Shown here one piece after another: positions 47,425-58,378 of a stretch of DNA of 64,000 nucleotides. Numbering within the stretch: the first letter of the stretch is position 1; the number at the start of each line of letters is the position of its first letter. The position numbers and the translations under genes are program-made. The stretch comes from Ustulina deusta. Its lineage: Eukaryota; Ascomycota; Sordariomycetes; Xylariales; Xylariaceae. The notes under the pieces were generated by a model. The model did no database searches. It was given only the letters and a program-made list of their open reading frames with translations, and was not told where the DNA came from. The stretch spans positions 1-64,000 of the forward strand of contig JAJNNX010000022.1 of NCBI GenBank assembly GCA_023159155.1, in the 5' to 3' direction.

Positions 47425-47693
47425 CTATCCGAGAAGCGACCGGATGAAAGACAGAGCCTGCGCGCCGTACGCGGCGACGTAGCCCCGGTGCGTGTTAGCG
47501 TCGTTGCCGTTGCAGCAGCACGGGCCTCTTCACGGGTAAACAGCCTCTGCTCCACGGGGAACTGCCGGTTAAAATAGTCTTGTCAGGCGAACAAGCACAC
47601 GAGTCCTGTCTTATTTAATGGCTGAAAGCATTCGAAGTTCGGGTCATGGCATGTCTGGTTTGGAGGGCTTCCTTCGTGCCTTGTCCCAACGTG
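47425..47693 (-). pseudogene. Relic of a CE5 acetylxylan esterase/cutinase-type gene
   Basis: On the minus strand, the 30 codons before TAG at 47425-47427 read C-N-G-N-D-A-N-T-H-R-G-Y and Y-G-A-Q-A-L-S-F-I. This is the C-terminal signature of secreted CE5 acetylxylan esterases, whose catalytic His lies in this region. About 170 bases upstream, H-V-G-T followed by Cys-containing sequence resembles the conserved N-V-G-T segment, but in a frame with a stop and not joined to the first. The catalytic GxSxG part is not found further upstream. It is therefore a short decayed remnant. Family assignment rests on remembered motifs only. Confidence 0.5.
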
Positions 47694-48989
47694 ATAGGTT
47701 AATCAATATTCCTAGATAGATACCTACTCATGTGGTTCGGAGAAGCTTGCTTATGGTAATCGGAGCGGGTATATACGATACGTAGACGTGTACCTAAACC
47801 TTTACTTGGGAGGTATATTAACAACTGAGCTTTGGCCAATCAAAGTTGGAGAATGTGGAAGCTACCTACTTACTTACTATCGAAGTAGCTAAAATGCTTC
47901 CGAATAGTTGTGATGGTCGATTCTTCTCCTTTTCTCCCTCTCTCCCTTCCCCTCCCCTTTTTTAGAACAGTTTGCAATCTTGAAGATGATGTTGAGCTCA
48001 GTGCTATTTTAATGCCAAGGATAGTCCGCTGTCTTGGACCTGACCTTATAGTAACTGCCTAACTGGAAACTATCTCTATGGTACGACCCGTTGAGAGGGG
48101 TTAACGACCTAAGGTAATCAAGATAGGTACCTAACCCTCACTAATTGTTAGGTTAGGTAGGCACTGAGGCACTAAAGGCTAATACACCAAAGATCATTTC
48201 AATATTGCCCCTAAAACTCTTCCGTTCCAACCTTTTAGAACAGTACACCGCTATTTTGGAAAGAAAGGAACAATACCATAGAAATTTTAGACCGTAAGTA
48301 GGAAACAGATCCTATATTATTTTGTCAGGAATTGTAGTTGTAGTTGTCAATAGGTAACTACGGTGGTGTAGAGGTTTCAACTGGGTACCTAAAGTACTTA
48401 AGTAAGTACCTAAGGTACCCACGGCATACGCAGAAGGGTGCCTATTAAGTAAGTAGTCTAATACCTGGGTACCTCAATGTCTCCATGCTCGTTAACAGGG
48501 AGCTACCGAGCTCCGATTGAATTGAGTCCGACAAGCTCAAGGCTTAGCGTAGTCGGACTTCCTTCTTGTCAACTCCGCTTCCACATCGCGACATCAGCGG
48601 TAGGTATCTCAACATACCATCGCTCTGCCAAGACGCCGAGACTGCGAATCATCATGCTAAGCTTTCCCAATCCTCTGGGGCGCAGCAACTGCAGCAACGT
48701 GCAGCTGGAGCCAATCAGACAATGCGAGAGCTGACTCGACCGGCTCTCCCTGCGCTGGCAGCAGTCGGTCACAGGATGAAACTAGTGTCGACTAGGGAGG
48801 TCGTCGTCTCTGCCTCCCTCTGAGGCCGCCAGCTGGCTGTCTCTTAAATTCGCCAAGGGATTCGAGTCTTGTCCCGAACAACACGTTTTCCGCCGTGTCC
48901 GCTTCGAACCGACGCACGCACACAAACAAGAGCATCTCAGAAGTCATCCATCCCGCCATCGAAGCTTCGACCGAGTTGCCATCACCAGC
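47694..48989. other. Intergenic region rich in TACCT/AGGTA words
   Basis: 1.3 kb with scattered TAGGTACCTAAC, GGTTAGGTAGG and GTACCTAAAG... words (about 48120-48480), similar to those between FMC1 and the GTPase gene. Probably 5' region of the YPPQG-repeat gene. No gene seen. Confidence 0.4.
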
Positions 48990-49733
48990 ATGTCGGGTCA
49001 AGGGTACTACGGAGGCGGCGGCGGCGGCGACGGAAGCTATCCTCCCCCTCATAACCAGTATCCTCCTCCCGGTCAGCAATACTACCAGCAGGGACAGCAG
49101 TATCAACAGTATCCGCCCCAGGGTCAATACCCTCCTCAGGGCCAATACCCCCCTCAAGGGCACTATCCTCCTCCAGGCCAAGGCCAATACCCACCGCCCC
49201 AGCAGTCGTACGGCGGTCCCTCTCCATCACATTCTCCGTACCCACCGCAACAACAGCCATACGGGGCATCTCCGCAGTACGGGTCCCCATCGCCGTACCA
49301 AGGTCAACCGCCGCACGATCCGCACGCGCCTCAGGGACACGCCTACCCTCCCCAGGGCCATGCTGGCCAATACACGCAAGGCGGCAGTCCCTATCCCCCG
49401 CAGCAGCACGGTTCAGCCTATCCCCAGCAACATGGCGGCCAGCAAGGTGATAGGGGACTTGGCACAATGCTCACGGGAGCTCTCGGAGGCAAGGCTGGCG
49501 CCGGTGCGTTGGGAGCTATTGGCGCCGCAGCCGCAGCACACTATATCGGCGGTAAGGGAAGTCATGGGCAATCACACGGCGGGGGGTCTAGTTTCCTTCC
49601 CGCCGGTGTCGCTGGTTTCGTTGGCGGGCACGGAGCGAAGAAATATAAGGAGAAGAAGCACAAGGGGCATAAGCGGAGCGGTAGCTCTGGTAGTAATGCC
49701 AGTAGGAGTAGCAAGAGTAGCAACAGCAGCTAG
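48990..49733 (+). CDS. YPPQG-repeat glycine-zipper protein
   Basis: A single exon of 247 codons from ATG 48990 (ACCAGCATGTCGG). Residues about 1-150 are Gly/Pro/Gln/Tyr-rich with many Q-Y-P-P-Q-G and Y-P-P-P-G units, a low-complexity disordered region. Residues about 155-190 form a Gly/Ala-rich hydrophobic stretch with G-x3-G spacing (glycine zipper) that could pack in membranes or oligomerise. The C-terminal 45 residues are Lys/His-rich, then Ser-rich. Proteins with this layout are common in Pezizomycotina and lack a known function. XYPPX repeats also occur in annexin VII and other membrane-associated proteins. There is no signal peptide. The repeat region is open on both strands, but only this frame has a good start and clean protein features. 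Confidence 0.8.
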   Translation: MSGQGYYGGGGGGDGSYPPPHNQYPPPGQQYYQQGQQYQQYPPQGQYPPQGQYPPQGHYPPPGQGQYPPPQQSYGGPSPSHSPYPPQQQPYGASPQYGSPSPYQGQPPHDPHAPQGHAYPPQGHAGQYTQGGSPYPPQQHGSAYPQQHGGQQGDRGLGTMLTGALGGKAGAGALGAIGAAAAAHYIGGKGSHGQSHGGGSSFLPAGVAGFVGGHGAKKYKEKKHKGHKRSGSSGSNASRSSKSSNSS

Positions 49734-49991
49734 AGCAACACTGGAGACTATATGGGTTAGTCGTCATGGGAAGAGAGGGAGGCGGGTTATTCCACGGGAT
49801 GGTTCGGTTCGTCTCACGATATACCACGCCTACTTGACATGTGTCTGACGACTTTAGATATACTCATGATATTATGCCAATATAAGCTCCCGCATGACGT
49901 GTCCGATAGCTTGGCATCACCTGAAGATATCCATCACGCCTCTCAATACATCCTCCGTGCTGTGTCCGTCCCGTTGCCCATGATAACTCAC

Positions 49992-51252
49992 CAATGGCAG
50001 AATGGATATTCGATCCGGAGAGCTGGAAACAGCCGCTCCATCCTCTCAGCCATTTGCCCTTCGGATCCTTCATATGTGCCGCCAGCTCCTTCCGTACATG
50101 CCCTTTCATCCAGGTCAATCTGTCTATAATGCGCAACCGCTGAACAAACTCCTTCGCGTCCTAGTTGTCATGAAGGCCATTCATTCGCGGATCGCATTCC
50201 CACTCTCTGCCCTCTCTAGGAGCCCTCAGCCAAAGCCAAAGCGGACGAACGAACATCCTAGGCGGCAACTTCCCCGCCGTCCCACCGAAGAACTCGATCG
50301 TGTCAGGCACCATATGCACATACAGATTGACGCTTCCGGGATTCACGTAGTACTACCCAATCGACACTGCACCACACAGTCGGTATTCACCATTGTAAGC
50401 GTAATCCGTGAGTTTTTTGGAAGCATAGAAAGCTTCTAAGACATAACTCCAGCCCGCACGGGAGCCTTTATACTCCCAAAGTGACCAACAGAAGGAACCG
50501 GTCCCGAGCATTTCATACTAATCGCCCGTAGCGTGTCCTGCGGCGTTATGGCATCTCGTATCATCGCCTCGACCCTCTCACACGCGCGATAAGCCTTATG
50601 CCACCGCATTTGAGCCAGCAACGGCGGCCCCGACTCGGCAAAATCTGCCTCTGGACATCTCGACGACCTCCCAGAAGCGCCGAACGTCCACTTGTCGGGC
50701 TGCGCGGTCGTGGCCGTAGGTGTCGTGCCAATGCATCTCGTCGAACTTGTAGTATAATTACCGAGTCCTCTCGTCGATTTCGCAACCGCCGGGTTGACAC
50801 CCGCCTCGCGGTCCTGGATACTGGTCGTGTAGCACGGGTTTTTCGTCTGCCGTGCTCCGTTTGCACGCAATGCTTGCGGACGAAGCATGTGAAGCGATAG
50901 CAGGCCGAGTCGTCGCGGCCTCGCTTGACGATGGGGCGGAGGGCGTACCCACGGCTTCTTTGATGTATGTCGTTGAGGCCTTGCTCGTCTAGACCCATCT
51001 TCGGTGGCGTTGTGAGAGCCGCGTCGGCAGATGGGATTGCCGTGATGGAATGGAAGTACGCCCATTGCCCGGTTTGTGGTCCCCTGCGTGATATTGCACG
51101 CGTTCAACGCTTTCGGCACCGGAAGTCGGGTGGACGACGGATGTACGCACCTTTCTCGGGCGATGTTGAAGATGTCCAGTTGGAAGCTTATTCTCATCGC
51201 TCAATAGAAGTCGAGACAGATGTTTTTCTGTCTTCGGGTTAATATCATTCAT
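49992..51252 (-). pseudogene. Broken unrecognised gene
   Basis: From ATG 51252 downwards, coding-like segments continue in shifting frames: K-T-E-K-H-L-S-R-L-L-L near the start, then M-G-L-D-E-Q-G-L-N-D (51000), Y-K-F-D-E-M-H-W-H-D (about 50745), Q-M-R-W-H-K-A-Y-R-A-C (about 50610), and S-L-W-E-Y-K-G-S-R-A-G-W-S-Y (about 50480). Y-Y-V-N-P-G-S-V-N-L-Y-V-H (about 50350) and R-I-I-D-R-L-T-W-M-K (about 50130) follow, up to a GTGAGT donor at 49991. Between them are frame changes with no room for introns, and in-frame TAA or TAG codons that would be CAA or CAG before a C-to-T change. I do not recognise the family; Trp/Tyr/Cys content suggests a folded protein. A living copy elsewhere would settle it. 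Confidence 0.5.
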
Positions 51253-52665
51253 TTTTTTATTTTGTGAGGGTATTTATTTGAGTTGAGTTGGTCGGTGTGA
51301 TCAAGAATACTTTTGTTAGATTCAACTATATGATTCTCACCCGGTCTATAAGTAATGCCTCTAGGCAACTAAGTCGCGGAGGAAACAATGGAATAGAGAC
51401 ATCCAGCAACCTACCTGTGTGGATAGTGGGTAATTAAACCACATGACATTTTTAGGGTTTGAAAGACACCTTTTTTAATAAAAAAAACTTAAACGCACTC
51501 AGAGTTGACGATTCTTCTGTCTTCTCGTCACGGATCCTCCAACCAAGTCAGGATTTTACATCAAATGAAGGCCTGAATAGCGAGATGCTTGGTACGAGGC
51601 TAATAACTTCATTGTTTAATAGGACGAAGTATGTACAAGATTCACACAAGGAGTAAGAATTAATAAAATAATGAAGGTATTATTTTTTAGCACCAATTGT
51701 CTCCATGCAGGCCACGAAACTTACAAGTTTATTTATGGTCTCTATAGTTCTTAGGAACGATATATGTAAGGATCTCGCCCCAGAAGCCAAGCTATCGGTG
51801 TATACCGGATCTATGTTGTCACAGGAAAGTCCTCAAGTTTCGAACCGGTGGTATTTTCTAAAATGGGTTTGCTGTTCTGCGGAGAGGGGTGTTATGATAT
51901 AATCGCTGGAACTTTCCGTGCGTTTTCTAGTGTCCGAAAAGATATCGTTTCTACCCATGTGAGTAGTAAGTCAAACAGAAGTAATCATACGTATAAAGGA
52001 AGAAATCCGATAGAGGGCTATCAGTTTTCCGAATTTAGGCTCACCAATGATAAGCGAAGGCGAGGTCACAAAGGAAAGGTGAGAAGAGGCTTTGTGGAAG
52101 ATGCATTTAGTTAATATATAGTCAAATAACGAGGGCTATCCTATTAGATATATAAGAATTCAGATATCTGCAAGTAGATGTAAGTGTGTTGAAGTGTCGG
52201 TAAGGTCGCCGATGCGTAATGTCGAGGTAGCCAGAACCAGAAGTCCGATAGCCGTTAAATATATCATTTGCATACGAAACTACTACAATTTTTGTTTTCC
52301 GTCAGGAATAATGAAAGTGACAAAGGCCAGTATAATGTAACACCAAACAAAATAGTATACGGAAGGCTTGGATGGGTTGGCAACTAATCATGCTACCGGT
52401 CAACAAGTAGCAGTGCATAAGGACGGTACCTACTCTAGCAATAAAGGGATTGTATGTAAGAGGGCTTAGCGGTAGTAGGGTATTAATTAGAGACCAAACA
52501 ATGAACTCAAGCCCCAACAATCATATTGTTTATTAACACTTAGTCCTGTGAAAACCACACAGTTGATAATAAATTCCTCGATAACCCTTGTAACCCAAAA
52601 ATCCTGGCGCAAACCGCAGGCCATCCAGAACCGATATTCCTTTAACCTCGACGATTTTCAACACA
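51253..52665. other. Intergenic region
   Basis: 1.4 kb, moderately AT-rich, with short frames (for example 51848-52114) that lack a usable start or coding bias. Holds the promoter of the SprT-like gene; no repeat or RNA recognised. Confidence 0.45.
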
Positions 52666-53802
52666 ATGTCAGACTCATTCCCGGAGTACCTGCCTCTCCC
52701 GTGGGTTCGATGGATCACTGACGGTTTCAGGTGTTGGGAACATGACTGCTGGAAGCACCACGCAAAGTTTGATGATAACACACCTCCAGTACTGTACGGA
52801 TACGATGCGAGTGTCATTAAAGAGAGATCACACGCGATACGAGATCAGAGCATCAACAACCCCACTACAGCTCAACAATTTCTCCAGTATGAAATCGTAA
52901 CGGAATTCCTCCACGCCGATTGTGAAAATGCCAGCATCGACCAGTACTACAGTATATTGGAATCTTGGGCAGTTCTCTTAGACCGATATTTTTTCGGGGG
53001 CCATCTAACACAGGGCCCAGAGAAACTCATCAACTTGCGTGTTTGTTGGTTTAGCTACGGTCCGCTTTACGCCTTCACGTCATGTTCTATGGGGTCCCCG
53101 GCGAGCAGAATCGTTATGTTTTTGAGACATGACATCTCGGGAGTTCGCTATTCAAAAGCGCTTCTATTTGAGACGCTGCTCCACGAGATGTGCCATTGTT
53201 ACCTCAACTTGTTTTACAACGTGTGTCCCGTCAAAGGCGATGCCGAGGTGGAGTTGGAACAAAATAAGGGCCATGCCGTTTCTTGGTCTACGTTGTTCTG
53301 GAACGCCTGTGAAGTGGTGGCTAGATGGCACCCGGAATTTTCGTCGTTCGATAAGTATCCGAAGCTTGCGCTACAGGCGCCTGCCGCACCACGCCTTGGA
53401 ATAAAAGATAACTTTATTTCGATTCTCCAGCAGGCGGTCATAGATAATTACTATCGAACAGCACACCATCGTTGGCCAGATCAAGGAAACGGCATCGGCA
53501 GTTTGGAACTCCATTCTGCTATTTTCGATATACACCACGGTTCGCTTGACCGCTTTCTCCTCTCCCGGTTTCCCTTTCTGATGTCGATCGTCAAAGCAGT
53601 TCTGGTCTTGAATGTAGTTATATTCTGTTTCTTCCTTTTCTTTTTCTGGACATGCGGTTACTTGGGCGAATTTTTGGCTCTCCTTTGCTACGGGTTTATG
53701 GTAAGCAACAACGAGGTTTTCATTTGCGAGATATGGTTCACTATATTTGGGAGCCTGCAGGTGGACTTTGTATGTCTTCCTATCTACCTAGGACTTTATT
53801 AG
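52666..53802 (+). CDS. SprT-like zinc metalloprotease domain protein
   Basis: A 378-codon frame from ATG 52666. L-L-H-E-M-C-H-C-Y (171-179) supplies the HExxH zinc site; a further His (203) in G-H-A-V-S-W follows after about 25 residues, as in SprT-like domains. SprT/Spartan proteases degrade DNA-protein crosslinks, but this protein lacks the C-terminal zinc finger, PIP box or p97 motifs, and its N-terminal region is unfamiliar. The C-terminus (about 305-378) is strongly hydrophobic, suggesting one to three membrane helices, which is odd for a nuclear protease. A possible in-frame intron (53701-53760, GTAAGC...CAG, 60 nt) would shorten this tail by 20 residues. Function is therefore open; the metalloprotease fold is the firm part. 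Confidence 0.7.
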   Translation: MSDSFPEYLPLPWVRWITDGFRCWEHDCWKHHAKFDDNTPPVLYGYDASVIKERSHAIRDQSINNPTTAQQFLQYEIVTEFLHADCENASIDQYYSILESWAVLLDRYFFGGHLTQGPEKLINLRVCWFSYGPLYAFTSCSMGSPASRIVMFLRHDISGVRYSKALLFETLLHEMCHCYLNLFYNVCPVKGDAEVELEQNKGHAVSWSTLFWNACEVVARWHPEFSSFDKYPKLALQAPAAPRLGIKDNFISILQQAVIDNYYRTAHHRWPDQGNGIGSLELHSAIFDIHHGSLDRFLLSRFPFLMSIVKAVLVLNVVIFCFFLFFFWTCGYLGEFLALLCYGFMVSNNEVFICEIWFTIFGSLQVDFVCLPIYLGLY

Positions 53803-56376
53803 ATAGGACTGAAGGATTGATGCATCAAGAATATGTACTGGTATTGATAAATAAGCAGATCTAAGGACGAGGGTGTAGATAGGTGAATTGTTGAACAGTC
53901 GACATAATTCTAGTCCATGAACTACGAGATGAGCTTTGCCAAGGAACAATATTAAGTATATTTTCCTCCCATCTCCGGTCTGGGCTGTTCAGAGAACTCA
54001 AACTCGCACGTGTATAAAAGCGTGTTGGTCCGGGCCCCTAAGCTGATATACTAGACAAGCCCCGGCGGGATCCTCCCGGATCCTCCCGTATCTTCTCTCG
54101 GCCACCATCTTTAGTACTTCTCTTTCGTCCCGGCCTTACTCTCCGGGTCGGGATACACAAGTTTTAACTTTATACAAGAACTCATTCTAGTTGCTTAATG
54201 AGATCAACGCACATTCTCCATAGCACAGCTCTGGAATTTCGGATAGAGCAACTGAAGAAACAATGAGGTGTTAGCTGTGTCATAACATAGAACCTGTAAC
54301 GATTGCGAGTAGCATTGTGCCTCAGGTACCTATTCCTAGCGCAACGATGGGGTGGCGAGGGAGGGATACCAATGGAACGAGTCAAAGGCATGGTCAAGGT
54401 AGTGGGTGTCCAGCCTCAAGACGCTCACCGCCATCACCCAATCACACCCACCCAGCTCCCGCCTAGTGCACCTTGCGGACACACTATACATAGGTAGTAC
54501 ACTCCAACATACACTCGACGATGCTGCTTTTTCGGCAAATTCGCCAAGGATAATACGTGGACCCGATGAAAGCTCGCCATTAGCGACCACTTGCCCTTTT
54601 TGACCGTTACTCAAAAGCTCCTCGCGTACCTACTGTCCATCAATGCTTGGTCAGCATGGTACATATGGAAGCGCTGTACGTGTATTGGATATGGAGATTA
54701 ACATCAGGCACCGACATAAGACATTGCATGAAGTGTGATAGCAGACACAGGAGTCAGGGCTGATATGTCTGTGCCGCATGGAATTAGGCAACAGAGAACC
54801 TCATTACATTCATTGGATGCAGGAACCATTAGTAACAGAAAATATAGGGGAATGAAGCATGCGTTGACGTCAGCCCAGAAACAAGCGGCGTCTGTTTGCA
54901 AAAGCTCAGCTACATACCTGCCTATATATAATTCCACGGCTGAAAAAAAGGAGCGCAAAAAGTTAGGAGAGTATATGCCGCTGACAAGGCATCTCAATTT
55001 AGCGGCCCCACCACACTGGTCACCATGACGAGGGTTCTGTGGGGACAGGACATTAAAAGTACCTACCAATGGAGATGCATTTTTGTTCGAGCGTTCAGTC
55101 GTGGCGTCCATATACCATATTTGGTTAGATCCCTCCGTACCCCCTAGGTCTGAGCCTCGGTCACTACCGCAACCAGTACTTCCCCTTGCCTCAATAGGCT
55201 AGCGCTCGGCAGGTATGAGCAGGGGAAGAACAGGGGGTAGCCCACATTGTTTCACTGTGGTTATTAAGTAATCTCAGAAGTAGGAGACCCCTTTATATCT
55301 GGACGGAAATCTGCCGTAGGCACTGTTGATACTGTGCATATGCTGGGTACAATGCCCTTTCTCGTTATACTTTTAGATACGTTGCTAGCAATCTTGCACC
55401 AATTGATGACATGATCAAAACATGATGACAGCATTGCTCGAACTAGGAGCTCTGATTGACAGTGGCTGTGCGTGTCTGCTGGAACTAAGTGCGAAGATCA
55501 AACACAGAAAAAACGAAGGATTCTTCCGCCAATTCTGTACGTCAGAGGCACGTCAGAGGCACGTGTTCGCCATCCTGATTGGGTTCTGTTCGTGTAGGGC
55601 TCCCAATACGGTAGGTAATTCAGAAGCACCTGTTACTGGTGAGCTATCTAGCGAGTTGGGTTCGATTCCTGACAGCGCTATTGGTTTGAATGGCCGCATT
55701 AGCTTTCGTGCAGGCAGCCGTTGAATGTTTTCGTACAGGCAGCCGTTTAGCAATTCCCGTGGTGGCCTGTGCTTCAAGGTGTTAGCATGAATTATTGTTA
55801 CACTCGCCGTCATGCATGACCCATCCGTGTACCTAATTGAACGACACAGCCCGTACCTACATACATTAGCGGTCCAGCCCAAGTGACTTTGACCTGAACC
55901 TACCGACGCAACAATCCCTACGTAGTATAGGTAAGTACTTACATACCTAGGTTGGTACACTATATACATGTAATCCTGCCCCCAGTCTTGCCCCCAGCAA
56001 GCTTAATATAGCAAGCGTAGCCTATGACTTCCTATTAGTGCCGGCCGGCTCCAGCTTATTACCATTTTCGAAACAACCTGCTGTGCAACGCCTGGCCCTC
56101 AGCCACACCGCAGTCGAGCCATGGCCCTTTAATTATCATCATCACTGCGATCAGATGTTTGCTCCCATTTTATTTACACACACTCTACTACTACTCTATC
56201 TAAGCAAGGCCCGTAACACAAGTACAACATCTAAAAACACCGTGGCACACGCGCCCACACACCACGGCCGGGAGATCCTCTAAGTTCCTGAAAAGAGCTA
56301 CCTCATGTATGCTAATGCTAGCTCTACGTGAGGTTTCCCGCAAGGAACTCCCAAGGCCTCGTCTTCATCCGTAAAC
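53803..56376. other. 2.6-kb intergenic region
   Basis: No convincing gene. Contains GGATCCTCCCGGATCCTCCC-type short repeats (about 54069), a doubled CGTCAGAGGCA (about 55540) and a 19-bp direct repeat (55704-55722 and 55729-55747, one mismatch). The frame 54704-55111 (minus) was judged spurious. Confidence 0.45.
55704..55747 (+). repeat. 19-bp direct repeat, two units
   Basis: TTTCGTGCAGGCAGCCGTT (55704) and TTTCGTACAGGCAGCCGTT (55729) are separated by 6 bases. Simple local duplication, no assigned role. Confidence 0.7.
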
Positions 56377-58378
56377 ATGTCTATGCCTACGCAACCGCTC
56401 CAATGCCACCACATAGTTCGCGTCATCGCTGTTGCGACCAGCATTGTCTCGGCCCGGCACCTCTTCGTGAATGGCTTCCACTACCCACTGCTCATGTTGC
56501 TGGCACATGTGGCAATTGCCCTTGTACTCGAAGGTTTCAGTGCCCGGAGCGAGGCGACCTCCAGCCAGAATCGGCCGCATAGCTGGTCTTCGCGGTCATG
56601 GCAAGCCCTATTCGCGGTCCTCGTTGCAGTTGGCCTCGTCTTCACCTACCACAGCTTCCTTCATAACAGGAACACTACGCTAGGTGTTATGTTGCTAGGG
56701 CTCGACTGGGCAACTATCTTGGGTCGAACAGAAAGATGGTTGCGCCAGGACAAACAACGCTCTGTCGACTATCCTCTGTCCATCGTCACGTTTTTGCTTT
56801 GCATCGTGCTCTTATTATGGAAAGAGAACTGGTTAGTTGGCAAGGGTATCGAGGTATGATTCGTCGTCGTGTGCTTTACGGTGGACATGCATCACTGACA
56901 AAAACATCCAGTTTCTTCTCGTAGCCGTTGTTTGCATGGCTATTGCGAGGCACCTTTGGCTGAGAGGTTTGGTAGAGAGTCCCGTCAGCTTTAACGCCAT
57001 CACCATGGACGCCTATAGTTCTGGACTTGCTGTATGCCTGCCGTTAGCAGCCTTCCTCCTCGCCGTCACGGGTTGGTACAATCGACGGGACTTCGATGTG
57101 AAAGGTCGGTTATTATGGATTGTGGTTAGTGCGACAACTGGTTCGCTAGCACTAATGAGCGAAACGAGCATGAAGAAACTCACTTCCCGACTGCAAGAAA
57201 GAGTTTCATTCCCCAGTAGGATTGGCCTTAATGTCGGTAGCTCAGCATTCCCATTGCTGGTCCTAGCAATTGTCGAAATTGATAATTGGTTGACGCAGCA
57301 TCGGCCGTCAACGACATCGGGTGTGCAGTGGTCCGGCTTTGCAATTGCGTATCTCACGAGAGTCGATATCACTTCGATAACCTCATCAACAATGTTGGCT
57401 ACTGGAGTATCATACATACCCGTACCCAGTTTCAAAATTCAAGATGAATCGGTGGACGAGACGAAGAGTCCGACTCCCGAGGAGATAGAAGCCATGTACC
57501 CACCCGACTTCACATGCGCTAGTGAATTCCCATCGCTTCGCTATGTATCTCTGGCATGGCATTCTATCCTAAGTAGCCTAGCATTGTTCCTGGCATTTTA
57601 CTGCGCTGTTGGTGCGCCGTATACAGAGCCAGGCAAGAGGTCCTGGGATCTAGATATCGTTATTGCCCGGTATGACGAGCCCGTCGAACAGGTAGTCAGA
57701 ACTGTACAGCTGGCTCTGGAACTTCCCAATATTGCTGGACGCAAGGTCAGAACGATTGTGTACGACAAAGGAACGCTAAACACAACGGAGCTTGAGATAG
57801 AGTTTCCCATTCAGAGTGGTCTCGTTATTCGACATCTAGAGAACGTCGGACGGGAAGGAGACACATACCTTTCACACGTACTAGAGAGCAAGCAAGACTG
57901 GGCGAGTCACACTCTGTTCATACAAGCCGAGCCGCATGAACCCCGTTACCTCCAAGCTCGACTAGAAGATTACTTCTTCGAAGACACTGGATTCTTATCG
58001 CTATCGCATGTGCGAAATTTTTGTGCTAGCTGCGATACATGCAACGACCATTCTGGGTGGACCGAGGACGGCACAGTGTTGCGGGATATCTTCGAGCGGT
58101 CAAACTCTCACAAAACCTGTCAAGATATCAGCTTGACTTACAGAGGCCAGTTCGTGGTTTCATCGCGGAGGATGAAACAGGCCAATCAAGAATTACTCCG
58201 GGATCTTCGGAGTCGAGTAATAGATGACGAACATTTCGGGTTCACCTTGGAGCGATCCTGGGGAACCTTGTTCCAGTGTCCCACGATATCCGAGCGGTGC
58301 CCGACATTGTTGTCAGGGTGGATAGGCAACCGCGCGGCTGCAGAGGACTGCCAGTGTGTTGATAAAGGGGCGTTATAG
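56377..58378 (+). CDS. Multi-pass membrane protein with C-terminal DUF3431 domain
   Basis: Exons 56377-56853 and 56912-58378 joined across a 58-nt intron (GTATGA...CAG, branch CACTGAC), 647 residues. The N-terminal about 390 residues contain some eight to ten hydrophobic helices, the last near 375-392. The C-terminal domain (about 403-640) has D-L-D-I-V-I-A-R-Y-D-E-P, I-V-Y-D-K-G, N-V-G-R-E-G-D-T-Y-L-S-H and T-L-F-I-Q-A-E-P-H, the hallmarks of DUF3431, a fungal/plant domain of unknown function thought to resemble glycosyltransferases. A Cys cluster (C-A-S-C-D-T-C near 530) follows. The domain most likely faces one side of an internal or plasma membrane. Fusion of a polytopic membrane part to DUF3431 is unusual to me; most DUF3431 proteins I know are single-pass or soluble. 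Confidence 0.75.

Noticed and set aside
48895..49848. 317-codon alternative frame over the YPPQG-repeat gene, and a 161-codon antisense frame
   Set aside because: Both follow from the repetitive codons of the real gene; the products are Thr/Arg-rich without features.
54704..55111. 135-codon minus-strand frame with ATG start
   Set aside because: Cys-rich random-looking product in an intergenic region with small repeats; no signal peptide or domain.
55650..55700. GGTTCGATTCC resembling a tRNA B box
   Set aside because: The flanking bases do not form a T stem, and no A box or acceptor stem is present at the proper distance.
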